DNA of 64,000 nt from Verticillium longisporum (GCA_019188255.1 JAETXT010000009.1:62001-126000), one strand, 5' to 3'. Counted from the stretch's first letter, positions 23,306 to 36,194 are shown. Notes: generated by a model from the letters alone, not told the origin. Numbers and translations: made by a program.

Positions 23306-24802
23306 CCAAACCACCAGAAATCTGTACATATAGACGAGCATAATCCACTTTGTATCAACAGCCGGCAAATTTGAGTGCTTGCGACAATGATGTACTACCC
23401 CGGCATGTCTATGAGGCGTAAGTGCCTTCTTTGATGGCCCACTCGATGTTTTGAGCACTATACTTCCAGCTGACAGCTTACACGAAGAATTTGTGATCCA
23501 ACCTCGACACCTGCTTCTTTTGTCTCTTCTTGCGAAGTCCAGCGATATCGCTCACGGTTGAACCAACCAGCACGCTTGACATCCCCAGTGCAGGCGTTCT
23601 GCACGAAGCTTCACAGATAATGAGATGGAGCGAGGAGGTTTCTGTCGGCAGCTTTTTTATCGACCCGCTCAAGAAGGATGAGATGACTTCAGGATTCCCG
23701 ATGTCATTCTAATTTTATTCATCTCGTGCTTGGAGCGATCGATCATGTTTCTTTAAGACGTTTTGCCGCTGTGATGGATAAGTTCGTATGGCGAAGGCTC
23801 AGGGTGTCTGGAGCATCACAACGACCTATCACGCCGAAAAGATATGCTTTGTAAAAGTATATACTTGGGCAGATCGTTGTCAAGTCACAAGTGCAAGGTA
23901 GTAACGTGTTGAGAGAAGGTTGCTGCAATGTGCAGGGATACCAACTCGCTCGCTCTAGTGCTGGATAGAAGGATTCACATCACGAGCTACCTACCTTAGG
24001 TACCTGAGGTAGGTAGGTACGTACTAAATCTCTCGACCTCTGACGCAAGCAGCCGGTGATTCATTCAAGAACAAAAGTGTGAAAAACATATGGCCTGCCT
24101 CATAGGATGCAGTATGCGAGCAGAGTCTTCACAACGTCAGCTGGCTCCCAAGCCAGGCACTGCAGTCTTGCCTACCAGGCCTACCAAGACTTGCGAGTGC
24201 CCTGACAAGGTAACATCTGAACACCCCCTGAGACATCTTCATCTACACCCAGATCGGCTAGGCCCCAAACTTATCCCGCAGCTCCAGACGCTCAGATCCA
24301 GCCAGAAGCACTGGTGGGCCCCACGTGACCGGTACCACTCGACCCACCCAAGCACCAGGCAGGAGCAAGCTGACTGGCACCTGCACACTGCTGCCCCTGC
24401 CCGTCGCGAATGCAAGTGAACAGGTATTTGCACCTTACGTATCCTTACCTTGGTCCATCCCGATCTCAACCCAAACAAAACCCTCCACCCATCAACCGCC
24501 CACGACTTCCCACGTTTGCCCTCCAGATTGTCATCTCTGAGAGTTGCATCCTTGACGCGAACACGCCTCTCCGTCTTTTTGCTTCCCGCCCTTTTGCGTC
24601 GCCTGTATAATTGCTCGGTTCGCGCCCCCAACAGGACAGCTCGCGACGAAGCTCCCCTTTCTTCTCCTATCCAGGTTCCGATCCTAATCTCACCAACAAC
24701 CGTCCAACCTTGACACGCCACAAAGGACCGGAATCTCGACACAACCGCGACCGCCAGCTGTGCGTCAGATTTTCCAACAGCTTGTCCGTCACAATCGCCG
24801 TC
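23306..24802. other. Upstream region of clathrin heavy chain
   Basis: No coding frame is supported. It contains the palindromic TACCT repeat listed separately and a CT-rich stretch just before the clathrin start, typical of a highly expressed fungal gene. Confidence 0.5.
23988..24020. repeat. Near-palindromic TACCTACC/GGTAGGTA element
   Basis: Runs of ctacctacc and ggtaggtag flank a central ggtacc, forming an almost perfect inverted repeat with one mismatched pair. Related motifs occur in other non-coding stretches of this window, and I noticed none in genes. Confidence 0.7.
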
Positions 24803-27800
24803 ATGGCGGCCCTTCCGATCAGGTTCGAGGAGCTCGTTCAGCTCAAGAGCGTCGGCGTGGAGGACTCGTCCATCACTTTCAACTCCTGCGTAAGCATCCC
24901 TCGCCTCATTCGGCCCAATGCTGCTACTGCGCCTTGTGACATCTCCTCTGACCCTGTCCGATGCAGACACTCGAATCAGATGCCTATGTTTGTATCCGAG
25001 AACAGAAGGGTGACGCCTCGCCCGAGGTCGTCATCGTCGACCTCAAGAATGGCAACAACGTCACCCGCCGCCCCATCAAGGCCGACAGTGCCATCATGCA
25101 CTGGTCACGACAAGTCATCGCCCTGAAAGCGCAATCCAGAACTCTTCAGATCTTCGATCTCGAGCAGAAGCAGAAGCTCAAATCGGCCACGATGAACGAG
25201 GACGTCCAGTACTGGAAGTGGGTCACCGAGACCACGCTCGGCCTTGTCACCGAGTCGTCAGTGTTCCACTGGGACGTTTACGACCCGAGCCAGGCCGCCC
25301 CCGTCAAGATCTTTGAGCGCAATGCCAACCTCAGTGTAAGTTGCGCTTTTCCTGCCACATGCTGTGCTGCGCCGCACGACTGATGGGACGCCTTCCTTTG
25401 CGTGCACGACTGACTGGTCCCACAGGGATGCCAAATCATCAATTACCGCACAAACGTCGATAACAAGTGGATGGTCGTCGTCGGTATCGCCCAGCGCGAG
25501 GGACGCATCGTCGGTGCCATGCAGCTCTACTCCAAAGACCGCGGTATCAGCCAAGCCATCGAGGGTCACGCTGCTGCCTTCGGCACCATCCGGTTGGAGG
25601 GTGCCCCAGCAGACACAAAGCTCTTCACATTCTCTGTCAGGACGGCAACCGGCGCGAAGCTCCACGTTGTCGAAGTTGACCATGCCGAGTCGAACCCTGT
25701 CTTCCAGAAGAAGGCGGTTGACGTTTACTTCCCACCTGAGGCGACCAACGATTTCCCCGTCGCGATGCAGGTCTCGCAGAAATACGGTGTCATCTTCATG
25801 GTTACCAAGTACGGCTTCATCCACGTCTACGACCTCGAGAGCGGCTCTTGCATCTTCATGAACCGTATTTCAAGCGATACCATCTTCACTACCTGCCCTG
25901 ACAGGGACTCCTCCGGTATCGTCGGAATCAACCGCAAGGGTCAGGTACTCTTCGTGACGATCGACGACAGCAACATCATCTCGTATCTTCTCCAGAACCC
26001 TGCCAACACGGAAATGGCGATCAAGATGGCCTCGCGTGCTGGTTTGCCCGGTGCCGATGACCTCTACAAGCGCCAATTCGAGCAGCTTTTCAACAACGGT
26101 AGCTACATGGAAGCCGCCAAGGTCGCTGCCAACTCGCCCCGCGGCTTCCTTCGATCCGCCGAGACCATCGAGAAGTTCAAGCGCCTGCCCCAGCAGCCTG
26201 GTTCGATGTCCTTCATTCTACAATACTTTGGCATGCTCCTCGACAAGGGTGCCCTCAATGAGCACGAGACTCTTGAACTGGCGCAGCCCGTGCTTGCCCA
26301 GAACAGGATGAACCTGCTGGAGAAGTGGATGAAGGAGGGCAAGCTGCACAGCTCCGAGCGCCTCGGTGATCTCATCCGCCCCCACGACATCAACACGGCT
26401 TTGGCGGTGTACCTGAAGGCCAATGTGCCCCAAAAGGTTGTCGCTGGCTTCGCGGAAACGGGCCAGTTCGACAAGATCCTGCCGTACTCGCAACAGGCTG
26501 GCTACTCACCAGACTACGTGCAGCTGCTGCAACACATTGTTCGCATCAACCCCGAGAAGGGCGCCGAGTTCGCCACCTCTCTCGCCAACCACGAGGGCGG
26601 CTCGCTTGTAGACATTGCGCGGGTGGTGGACATCTTCCAGTCCCAGGGCATGATCCAGCAAGCTACTGCCTTCCTCTTGGATGCTTTGAAGGAGAACAGC
26701 CCGGAGCAGGGCCAGCTACAGACTCGCCTTCTTGAGATGAACCTGATGAATGCCCCTCAAGTCGCCGATGCCATTCTCGGTAACGAGATGTTCTCCCACT
26801 TCGACAAGCCACGCATCGCCTCCCTCTGTGAGCAGGCCGGCCTTTCGCAGAAGGCTTTGGAGCTCTACGAAGACCCCGAAGCCATCAAGCGCGTCGTTGT
26901 CAACATCGCGGGCACAGCCAACTACGACCAGGATTGGCTGAATCGATTATTCGGCAAGCTCACTGTGGAACAGTCCCTCGACTGTCTTGATGCCATCGTG
27001 AAGCACAACTTTCCCCAGAACCTGCAATCCGAAGTGACGATTCGCACCAAGTACAGCGACCTCCTGGGACCTGTTCAACTGGTCGATCTCTTTGAGAAGT
27101 ATAAGACGGCCGAGGGTCTCTTCTACTACCTTGGTAGCGTTGTCAACCTCTCTGAGGAGCCTGATGTTATCTTCAAGTACATTGAGTCTGCCACCAAGAT
27201 GGGCCAGTTCAATGAGGTCGAGCGTATTTGCCGCGACAACAACTTCTACAACGCCGAGAAGGTCAAGAACTTCCTCAAGGAAGCTAAGCTCCAGGAGCAG
27301 CTGCCTCTTATCATCGTTTGCGATCGTTTCAACTTTGTCCACGATCTCGTTCTCTACCTGTACCAGAACCAGCAGTTCCAGTCCATTGAGACTTATGTCC
27401 AGCGTGTCAATCCTTCGAGGACCCCTGCCGTCATTGGTGGTCTCCTCGACGTTGACTGCGACGAGGGCATCATCAAGAACCTGCTGTCGACCGTCAACCC
27501 GCAGTCGATTCCCATTGACGACTTGGTGCAGGAGGTCGAGTCGCGCAACCGCCTCAAGCTTCTCCTGCCCTTCCTCGAGCAGATGCTCTCTGCCGGTATG
27601 GAGCAGCAAGCCGTTTACAACGCGCTGGCCAAGATCTACATTGATTCCAATAACAACCCCGAGAAGTTCCTCAAGGAGAACGACAAGTATGATTCCCTGA
27701 GTGTCGGCAAGTATTGCGAGAAACGCGACCCCAACCTCGCCTACATTGCCTACTCCAAGGGTCAGAACGACCTTGAGCTCGTCAACATCACCAATGAGAA

Positions 27801-30063
27801 CTCCATGTACCGTGCTCAGGCCCGCTACCTGTTGGAGAGGTCTGACCGTGAGCTTTGGGACTTTGTCCTCAGCGAGAACAACATTCACCGCCGCTCCGTG
27901 ATTGACCAGGTTACCTCGACGGCTGTACCCGAGTCGACGGATCCCAGCAAGGTTTCTGTGGCTGTTGCCGCCCTGCTCGGCAACGATCTTCCCTTGAGCT
28001 CATCGAGCTTCTTGAGAAGATTGTTCTCGAGCCTTCCCCTTCAGCGACAACCAGAACCTGCAGAACCTTCTTCTGTTCACGGCTGCCAAGGCCGACAAGA
28101 GCAAGGTCATGGACTACGTTCACAAGCTGGATGGTTACAGCGCACCCGACATCGCCAACGCCTGTATTGAGGTCGGTTTGCACGAGGAGGCTTTCGAGAT
28201 CTACAAGAAGACTGGCGACAAGGGATCGGCTGTCAATGTTCTCGTTGATCACGTCGTTAGCATCGACCGGGCTCAGGCCTTTGCGGAGGAAGTTGACCAA
28301 CCCGAGGTCTGGTCCAAGGTTGCCAAGGCTCAGCTTGACGGTGTCCGTGTTAGCGATGCCATTGAGTCGTACATCAAGGCCGATGACCCCAGGAACTACG
28401 AGGAGGTCATTGAGACTGCTGTGCACGCTGGAAAGAACGAGGACCTTGTCAAGTACCTCCGCATGGCGCGCAAGACCCTGCGTGAGCCTCCCATTGATAC
28501 GGCCCTTGCCTTCTGCTATGCTCGCCTGGATCAGCTCAGCGAGCTGGAGGACTTCCTCCGCGGCACTAATGTGGCCAACATTGAGGAGTCTGGAGACAAG
28601 GCCTACGAGGAGGGTTTCTTCGAGGCTGCCAAGATCTTCTTCACCAGCATCTCGAACTGGGCCAAGCTCGCCACCACGCTGGTCCACCTTGGCGACTACC
28701 AGGCCGCTGTTGAGTGCGCCCGCAAGGCCAACAACATCAAGGTCTGGAAACAGGTGCACGAGGCCTGCGTGGAAAAGAAGGAGTTCCGTCTCGCCCAGAT
28801 CTGCGGTCTCAACCTGATTGTCGATGCCGAGCAGCTCACAACCCTCGTCAAGCAGTACGAGCGCAACGGTTACTTTGATGAGCTCATCAGCTTGTTGGAG
28901 CAGGGTCTTGGCCTCGAGCGCGCTCATATGGGTATGTTCACCGAGCTCGGCATTGCGCTGTCCCGCTACCACCCTGAGCGCCTCATGGAGCACCTCAAGC
29001 TCTTCTGGAGCCGTGTCAACATGCCCAAGTTGATCCGCGCGTGCGAGGAGGCAACCCTCTGGCCCGAGCTCGTCTTCTGCTACTACCACTACGATGAGTA
29101 CGACAACGCGGCACTTGCCGTTATTGAGAGGCCCGAGAACTCGTGGGAGCACCATCAGTTCAAGGAGATCATCGTCAAGGTGGCCAACCTGGAGATTTAC
29201 TACCGCGCCATCAAGTTCTACATTGAGCAGCACCCGTCGCTCCTCACCGACCTCCTCCAGGTTCTCACTCCTCGTATTGATGTCAACCGTGTTGTCAAGC
29301 TGTTCGAGAAGAACGACGACCTGCCTCTGATCAAGCCTTTCCTCCTCAATGTCCAGACCCAGAACAAGCGTACCGTCAACAACGCCATCAACGACCTGTT
29401 GATCGAGGAGGAGGACTACAAGACCCTCCGCGATTCTGTTGAGAACTACGACAACTACGATCCCGTCGATCTTGCCGCCCGCCTCGAGAAGCACGACTTG
29501 ATCTTCTTCCGCCAGATTGCTGCTAACATCTACCGCAAGAACAAGAGGTGGGAGAAGTCGATCGCGCTGTCGAAGCAAGACAAGCTGTACAAGGACGCCA
29601 TTGAGACGGCCGCCATCTCTAGCAAGACCGACATTGTGGAGGATTTGCTGCGTTACGTGAGTGTTGTCTACTTTTCCACTTTTGCGCGTTTCGCGCTGAC
29701 AATTTCTTCTAGTTCGTCGACATTGGCAGCCGCGAGTGCTACGTCGGCATGCTGTACTCTTGCTACGACCTCATCCGCCCTGACCTCGTGCTTGAGATCT
29801 CTTGGCGCCACGGCCTCAACGACTTCACCATGCCGTACATGATCAACATGCTGTGCCAGCAGACCAAGGAGCTGGCAACGCTGAAGGCGGACAACGAGGC
29901 CCGCAAGGCCAAGGATAAGGAGCAGGAGAAGGACGACACGAACACGCCCATTCTCGGCGGCAACCGCCTCATGATTACTGCCGGTCCCGGCGGCAGCCAG
30001 TCGCCCGCGCCTTACGGCCAGACCAACGGCTTCGCCCCTCAGGCGACTGGCTACGGCTTCTAG
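24803..30063 (+). CDS. CHC1: Clathrin heavy chain, interrupted by two single-base deletions
   Basis: Exons 24803-24889, 24967-25335, 25426-29656 and 29713-30063. It forms the triskelion legs of clathrin coats in endocytosis and Golgi-endosome transport. The N-terminal propeller (MAALPIRFEELVQL...), the long CHCR repeats and the C-terminal RLMITAGPGG motif, matching the QLMLT element of other clathrins, are all visible. The frame breaks at two C-runs, CCC at 27991-27993 and CCCC at 28036-28039; adding one C to each restores ELIELLEKIVLEPSPFS and gives 1679 aa, the expected length. The 15 codons between the breaks are read in a third frame. Because the gene is housekeeping and otherwise pristine, these are most likely sequence errors. 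Intron donors are GTAAGC, GTAAGT and GTGAGT. Confidence 0.95.
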
Positions 30064-30718
30064 ATGCAGGGTTCAGCCTGGTACTAGGTGAGCGGAAGGA
30101 CACACCCGCATCAGTGGGCATCGCCGGCCATATCGAGGAATGCTGTGGTTCACTGGTATGCCCCTGCAGGTGGTGAAGCACTTGGGCGGCCGCCACTGGC
30201 GCTGCAGATGTGCACATTGTGCGCTGCGCCGTGGTCACAACAAGCGGCCGCAGCAGCAGCAGCAACACTTGAGGTAGTAGGCCGAGGGAATGAGAGTCTA
30301 CGTCGGTAGACGAGGGCGTCGGGTTCGCTTTTGGGTGCCTGTAATCCTACATCTTCTTTTATTGCTCGTCCCAGGTTCAGAGTAAGCGGACAGCTAGCAT
30401 GGGGGGTGCACAAGCTGGCCCATCTGGAGGCGTAGGGAAAGGAGCATGGAGTAGATTGTGTGTCAGTTGATACCGTCTGCTATTTTCTTGCGGACATTGT
30501 ATGATAGTACATTGATGTTATTTCACGCCGCGTTGTGTTTGCTATCATGGGATGTATGTTGTTCATCAAGCGCGCAGCGTGTACCGGGCCATGACATGGT
30601 GTTAAGTGCTTGTATTCTAAAAAAAAAAAAAACGCTGATCCTCATCCTTGTACAAATCAGTACATACATGATGCGCTACATACTGTCAACGCTACACAAA
30701 CGACACCAACGATGACTC
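30064..30718. other. Convergent intergenic region
   Basis: Between the 3' ends of clathrin and the dipeptidyl peptidase. It contains an A13 run at 30620-30632 and a short CAG/CCG-rich patch near 30243. No gene is supported. Confidence 0.5.
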
Positions 30719-33523
30719 TCACGACTCAATCTTGGGCTTCGCATCATTGACCTTGACCCACTCGCCATTAAAGGCATTGATCAACCAGTTGCTCAGCTCT
30801 GCAGGCATGTTAGCGGTCGCGCGGGTCTGACAAGTGCTGGGGGCGGAGACGGAGGGGTCAAAGGGGAAGCAGTGACGTACTATCGTACACGATGCGGTTC
30901 GCATTGTGAAAGTAGATGCTGTGATCGCTGTCGGGGAAGACGTGGACGTCGTAATTCTCGACGCCGGCGAGGTCGAGCTCGTCGAGAAGCGTCAGGGTGT
31001 TCTGCATGTGGACATTGTCGTCGGCGACGCCGTGCATGACGAGGAAGCGCTCGTTAGCGCCGAGGGCGGTCGTGTTGCTGATGGCCGTCTGCTGGTAGCC
31101 GTCGCGGTTGAGGTCCGGGGTGCGCATGTAGCGCTCGGTGTAGATGCTGTCGTAGAAGCGCCAGTCGGTGACGGGGGCGACGGCCATGCCGTAGCGGAAG
31201 GTGCGGCCGGCGTCCGTCTCGAGCGTCTTGAGCGTCGCGAAGCCGCCGTAGCTCCAGCCCCAGATGGCGAGGCGGTCGGCGTCGACGTAGCGCTTGGCCG
31301 CCCAGTGGCGCGCCGCGGCGATCTGGTCGTGCGCCTCCCACCGTCCGAGCTGGTCGCGGATGAGGACGCGCGCCTTGCGGCCGATGAAGCCCGTGCCGCG
31401 GCCGTCGACGGTGACGACGACGTAGCCGAGAGCCGAGGCGACGTACGACTGAAAGTCGACGGCGAACTTCTTGGTGACGGTCTGCGAGCCGGGGCCCGAG
31501 TACTGCTGGAACAGGACCGGGTACTTCTTGTTCTTGTCAAAGTGCGGGGACGGCGCTCGACATAGTTGAGCTCAACATCGTCGACCTTGATTGTGCCGTA
31601 CTCGAGGACCGGGAGCTCATGCTTCTTGGCCTGCTGGGTGAGGTCCTTGTTCTCCTCGATGATGCGTTCGTACGACTTGGGGTTCGAGGGAGTGCTGACG
31701 ACCTTTTGCCAGGGCACCTTGGGGCCCTGGTATGAGAGGAGACCGAAGCCGGCGCCCGAGGAGAAGGACACGTCGTAATAGCTCTCGTGGGTCGTATCGG
31801 TAAAAGGCTTCATGTCAGTGCCGTTGAGGTGCACGCTGTAAATGTGACGCTGAATGGACGACTCCTTGGTCGAGCGAAAGTAGACGAGGTTGTTCTTGAG
31901 ATCGACCGCGCTCGCACTGCCGTCGACTTCCCAGCCAGGGCCTTCGGTGATGTAGACGGGGTTTGGGTTGTCCATCGGCGTGAAGTAGGCCAGGTGATCG
32001 CCATCATTATGGATGACAGTATCCACGTAGCCATCGTGCGGACGGCCGTTCTTGGGGTCCGCGGGGATGTAAATCACATGCGAGATCTCAAACCAGCCAC
32101 CATCAATCTTAGCCACGTCTACATGCTGTACCGTCTTGCCAGTACGGGCCACGATGTCGATGAGGTTGACCTGCAACACATCGCTGACGCGGTTCGTCGT
32201 CTTGACGAGGACGTTGCCGTCGGCCCACATGACAAAGTTGATGAGCTTGTTCTTCTCGGGAAAGTCACCGTCAATGTCAACAGTGAAGACATCGCCCTTT
32301 TCGACATCGTAAAAGAGGAGATCGACGACAGGGTTAGGGCTGCCGACCTTGGGATACTTGATCTGCCTGACCTCGGGGTAGTTCTCCTCGCCGACTTCAG
32401 GCTCGGCGCCGCTGGGGCGCGAGACAAAGTACTGGATCGGGTACTCGGGGACCTCGGTCTCGTTGGTTCGCAGGAACGCAACGTGCTTGCCGTCGGCAGA
32501 CCACCACGTGGCGCTGTTGCCGCTAAAGACCTCCTCTTCATAGACCCAGTCGGGGATACCATAGAAGTACTCGGGGCCTCCGTCGGTGGTGATGGGGATG
32601 ACCTTGTCGTCAGCGAGCTTCCTGAGGAACAGATTGTTGCTCCTCGTGAAGACGACGGCGTCGCTCTGGGCGTTCCACGTCGCCAGCTGGACCCTCTCCT
32701 CGGGGTGGGCGGGATCGAGAGGCTCGGCAGACTGCGACTCGACGTCAAAGACCCAGTAGAGCGCGGTGAACGAGTGGCGCCAGTTGCGCTGCTTCTGGGT
32801 GGCGACGAGGACCTTCTTCTGGTTCTTGCTGGGCCAGGTCTGGAGGATGCTGTGCTGCTGGTCGCCCCAGTAGAACCACGGGTCCTTGATCAGGGTGCGG
32901 CTCTCGGCGGCGTCGGGATGCGCCTCGCCGTCAGCCGAGCCCTGGGACCGGACATCCTCGACGACGAGAAAGTCCTTGCCACGCGCCTCCTGCTCGAGCA
33001 GCAGCCCGTCCTCGCCGTCAGGCCCCGGGATCCAGCTGAATCTATGGGACGTGGGTCGCCAGAAGCCCGACTGGACCTGGTCGAGGGTCACGCGCTTGCC
33101 CGACTTGCGGTTCGTCGCCGCAGGGTCATGGTCAATCTGGCTGCCGTGCTTGTACGATTTGTTGGTCAAGAAGACAACGAGCGAGTCGATCCAGGCGGCG
33201 ACGAAGAAGCCGCCGACGATGAGGAGCACCTTTTTGAGCTTGCGGTCGACGCCTTTGCGCGCTGGTGTGGTCTCTGATGAGGCTCCTAGAAAGGGGCCCG
33301 TCTCGGGGTCGTTGATGTCGGACTCTTTGATGGCATCGCTGTTGTCGTCGGTGTAGGCGTGTCGGGCAGCGGAGGGATGCGGTCGGGACGAGGCGTCGTG
33401 GTTCTTCTCGGACTCCTCGGCGAGACGGTCGAAGACGAGGCTCGTCGTGGAGGCGCTCGAGATGGAGGATTCGCGAGAGTGACGGCGGTCCAGTGTATCT
33501 TGTGTGGGTTTCGGCTCAGACAT
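30719..33523 (-). CDS. Type IV dipeptidyl aminopeptidase, STE13/DAP2-like, with one frameshift
   Basis: Complement of exons 30881-33523 and 30719-30798. A missing base in the GGGG run at 31546-31549 breaks the frame; restoring it gives 907 aa, the size of yeast Ste13. The protein is a type II membrane peptidase: an acidic, Ser-rich cytoplasmic tail of about 97 residues, one transmembrane helix ([20 protein letters not shown]), a beta-propeller region, and a C-terminal alpha/beta-hydrolase domain. The nucleophile motif is [10 protein letters not shown], the Asp lies in [12 protein letters not shown], and the His in [13 protein letters not shown]. The 82 nt last intron joins RIVYD to [10 protein letters not shown]. 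The enzyme removes X-Pro or X-Ala dipeptides from N-termini in the late Golgi or vacuole. Ste13 does this to yeast alpha-factor, so action on the pheromone encoded at 20.4 kb is an attractive inference. Confidence 0.93.
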
Positions 33524-33978
33524 GGTTGCGACGCTGAGGTTGGCGCGATTCGAGGTGCACGCGTGACCGCGGCGAAGGGTGAGGCAGGCGACTTGATGGA
33601 AAGAAAGGGATGGTACGCGCAAATCAGGTCTCGGATTCAGCGATGTCGCGTAAATGCATTGCGGTCCAAGGCAGATACACGCCGCTCAGCCTTTCTACGA
33701 GTTTGCCGCAGCGTCTATACAAGTAAGGTCAAATAGAAGCAGATGAGGGGCTCTCTTTGTCGGATGCTTCCAATCCGGGGTATCAATAGCTCTTGAGGTG
33801 GTAGGTGGGGATTGGAGCTGGAGCTGTTCCCCAGCAATAACGGCATCTAGACTCCACACCAGATCCGGCTGCAACAGGTATAGTATTCGATAGCACTGTG
33901 GCTCTTTCATCCAAGATGAAAATAAAAGAGACATGGCCGTCGCATATATACATCTAGGCTTACTGAAAATTGCCTCGC
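33524..33978. other. Intergenic region between two minus-strand genes
   Basis: Short upstream region of the dipeptidyl peptidase. Nothing coding is recognised. Confidence 0.45.
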
Positions 33979-36194
33979 CTAATACTCTTCCCCGGACCAC
34001 CATCGATAGGCTGCCCTGCGGTCTGAAAGCCACCCGTCGTAGTATTGCGATTTTCTAAGGCTCTCAACCCAAGTTCCTGGCATCAGCTCCAGCGGCCCCT
34101 CCACCAGCCGCCAAAAATCTTCTGCGAACGCTTCAACTCCAAAGTCGAGTGTCAAAGCCCAGTCATCCGCCTTGGGCCCCTAACAAAAGTCCATCGGGTA
34201 TGAGTAAATAGCCAGTAGTCTTCGCCTTGTTGTCCCCTGATTGACCCGCCAGATCTCATGTTCTCGAGCGCCGTAATCATCAAGACTGACCCCAGCTGCA
34301 GTCAGTGTTTCCAGCCAGGGCATTAGTGATGTCCTCCTAAACGTATCCTCGGCCAGATCATATGTTTGGGCGACTACTCCCACGAAAGCCATCATCGCAG
34401 TCCACGTCCCGTTATGTGCGGCACGCGCGTGTTTCGAACGCATCCCAACGAGCCATCCGGAAGCGTGAAGGTCCACCTTGCATCGAATGATTTCCTGCGT
34501 CAACGCTTGCCACGTCCTCAAGTCGCTGTCTCTCTGAGGTGGGATTTTAAGCATAGACAACCAATTCGACAGCAATGCCCGCTGGCTCAACTGCCATGCA
34601 GCCAAAGACAGCGGCGGCCGGCAGGTCTGCTGTAGGACTCCTGCTGCCTCGGTCGACTGAACGCTGCCTACCATGAAACAACGGCGGAAAACACTGGGGG
34701 AAACAGGACGGTCCATAAAGCCATGGGCGACCAAGTCCAGCACACATTCGCGCCGTCCCTTTCCAGGATGACCCCGACGGCGGTCCCTGAAGAACCTGTC
34801 AAATGCCGTCACGTCCCATCGCACCACGAACGGAAACTCGTCGGCCTGAAGGTTCTCGTCACGTTCCGCAACCCAGTCATCGAAGTCTATATGACGCATG
34901 CAAACTTGGGCGAAAGCCTCCGACGATCGATCATCTCCTCCAGCTTTGAACCGTTTGTACAAAGAGATGATAGTCGAGTCGACCTCGGGATGAAAATGCG
35001 ACACTAGGAAGCTGAAAGTGTTTGGATAGCCCAGAGCATATGCATACTTCCATTCATGAGTTCATATCACTCCTGAGGATTGCCTGGGATGGCAGTCTAC
35101 TCACTTGCAACAAAGATCGTCCAAACTGGTCAACAGCGAAGGGCGATGCGGCACGCGTCTCGAATAATCGTTGTAGGCCAAGGACATCGTCTTTGCGGAT
35201 ACACTTGAAAACGTCCGATTCGTAGTCCACAACTTGGTAGGCTCTCAACCCAAAGTCCCATCCGTTACTGGCATTGGAGAGGCAGAAATCCCAGCATCTG
35301 CCAACGAGCCATTTTGGAGGGGCGATGGTGGCGCGGTAAGCTGCCGAACTTTAGCAACAACTTTACCCTCGATGGGGACGATCAAGATATCGGGGTAGCC
35401 ATACATGAGACTGAGGTGAACGTTGATGATTTATCACTCTTCGTCACTGCATACTTTCCCAGTATTGACAGCGCATATGGCAAGGACCACACAGTCGTAT
35501 GCGTCTTGCTTGTCCATCTTTGTGCCGGTTTGCGAGGACGAGCCCTCTGTAGAAGCACGACGCCTTCTTCGTCGACGACCTCGTCTTCTTCTTCCACTTC
35601 GACGACTTGAGGCGTCTCGCCTGTTGGCGGAAACAGGGCTGCCATGCGCGACATGATAATATCAGGCTGAACTTTTACCAGCGCTCTGCTCATGTCAGCT
35701 ACAGCCTTCCTATCAGGCCTTCTTCAAGAATCTTACTGTGTGTAAAAGCTCTGCGCGTTCTGCAAGAGAGCTAGCGCCAGCTGCAATCTCCGCTCGCATC
35801 GAGCGAGGGCTTCCTTCCCCAGATAGACTTTGGCTCGGGCACGGTTTCGCTTTGAGCGCTTCGTCGCCGCGATCTCACTCGAGAGCTCCTCAACAAGCAT
35901 CGCCAGTTCGTCTTTCGTCCGGCGGCAGTACTCAAGGCTCTGCAGCGCCGCAGGGTCATTTCGTAAGAGAGGCCAGGTCAAAGATGAGGTGCCGGCCGAG
36001 GAGGCGAGGTTGTCGTCCATCTGGTCGAGAATCGGCTCGACGACGGCCACCTGCTCCATTAGGTTGCGGATGGTATCCGGTACCTCCCTGAGCTCATCAA
36101 ACAGCTGCTTGAGCTTGAGGACGCGGCCGCCGAGACGACCGGCGACCTCAAGAAGAGCAATGCTGCCTGTGACAATACCAAGGACCTCTGCCAT
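33979..36194 (-). pseudogene. Fungal N-terminal-domain/ankyrin-type protein interrupted by an in-frame TAG
   Basis: Complement of exons 35737-36194, 35405-35685, 35105-35340 and 35046 downwards. All three introns (51, 64 and 58 nt) rejoin the frame exactly. The N-terminal ~150 residues (MAEVLGIVTGSIALLEVAGR) form the helical domain found at the front of many fungal NLR-like and ankyrin proteins. The middle reads KWLVGRCWDF, then an ankyrin-like block DVFKCIRKDDVLGLQRLF...GRSLLQYA. The frame stops at TAG 34180-34182 after 613 aa. It then stays open for 66 more codons with recognisable family sequence (GPKADDW...FAEDFWRLVEGPLELMPGTW) to a TAG at 33979. One substitution, TAY to TAG, would explain this as FCYGPKADDW. 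It may be a recent pseudogene, a shortened functional protein, or a base error. The third intron uses an unusual GAAG acceptor. Confidence 0.68.

Noticed and set aside
27985..28045. Programmed frameshifting in clathrin
   Set aside because: Two separate shifts would be needed within 50 bases, with no slippery heptamer or known precedent, and similar indels occur in unrelated genes nearby.
27911..29578. 555-codon minus-strand frame opposite clathrin
   Set aside because: Leu/Val/Asp-rich shadow of the strongly codon-biased clathrin gene.
31787..33277. 496-codon plus-strand frame opposite the dipeptidyl peptidase
   Set aside because: Val/Asp/Leu/Arg-rich mirror of the real minus-strand gene.
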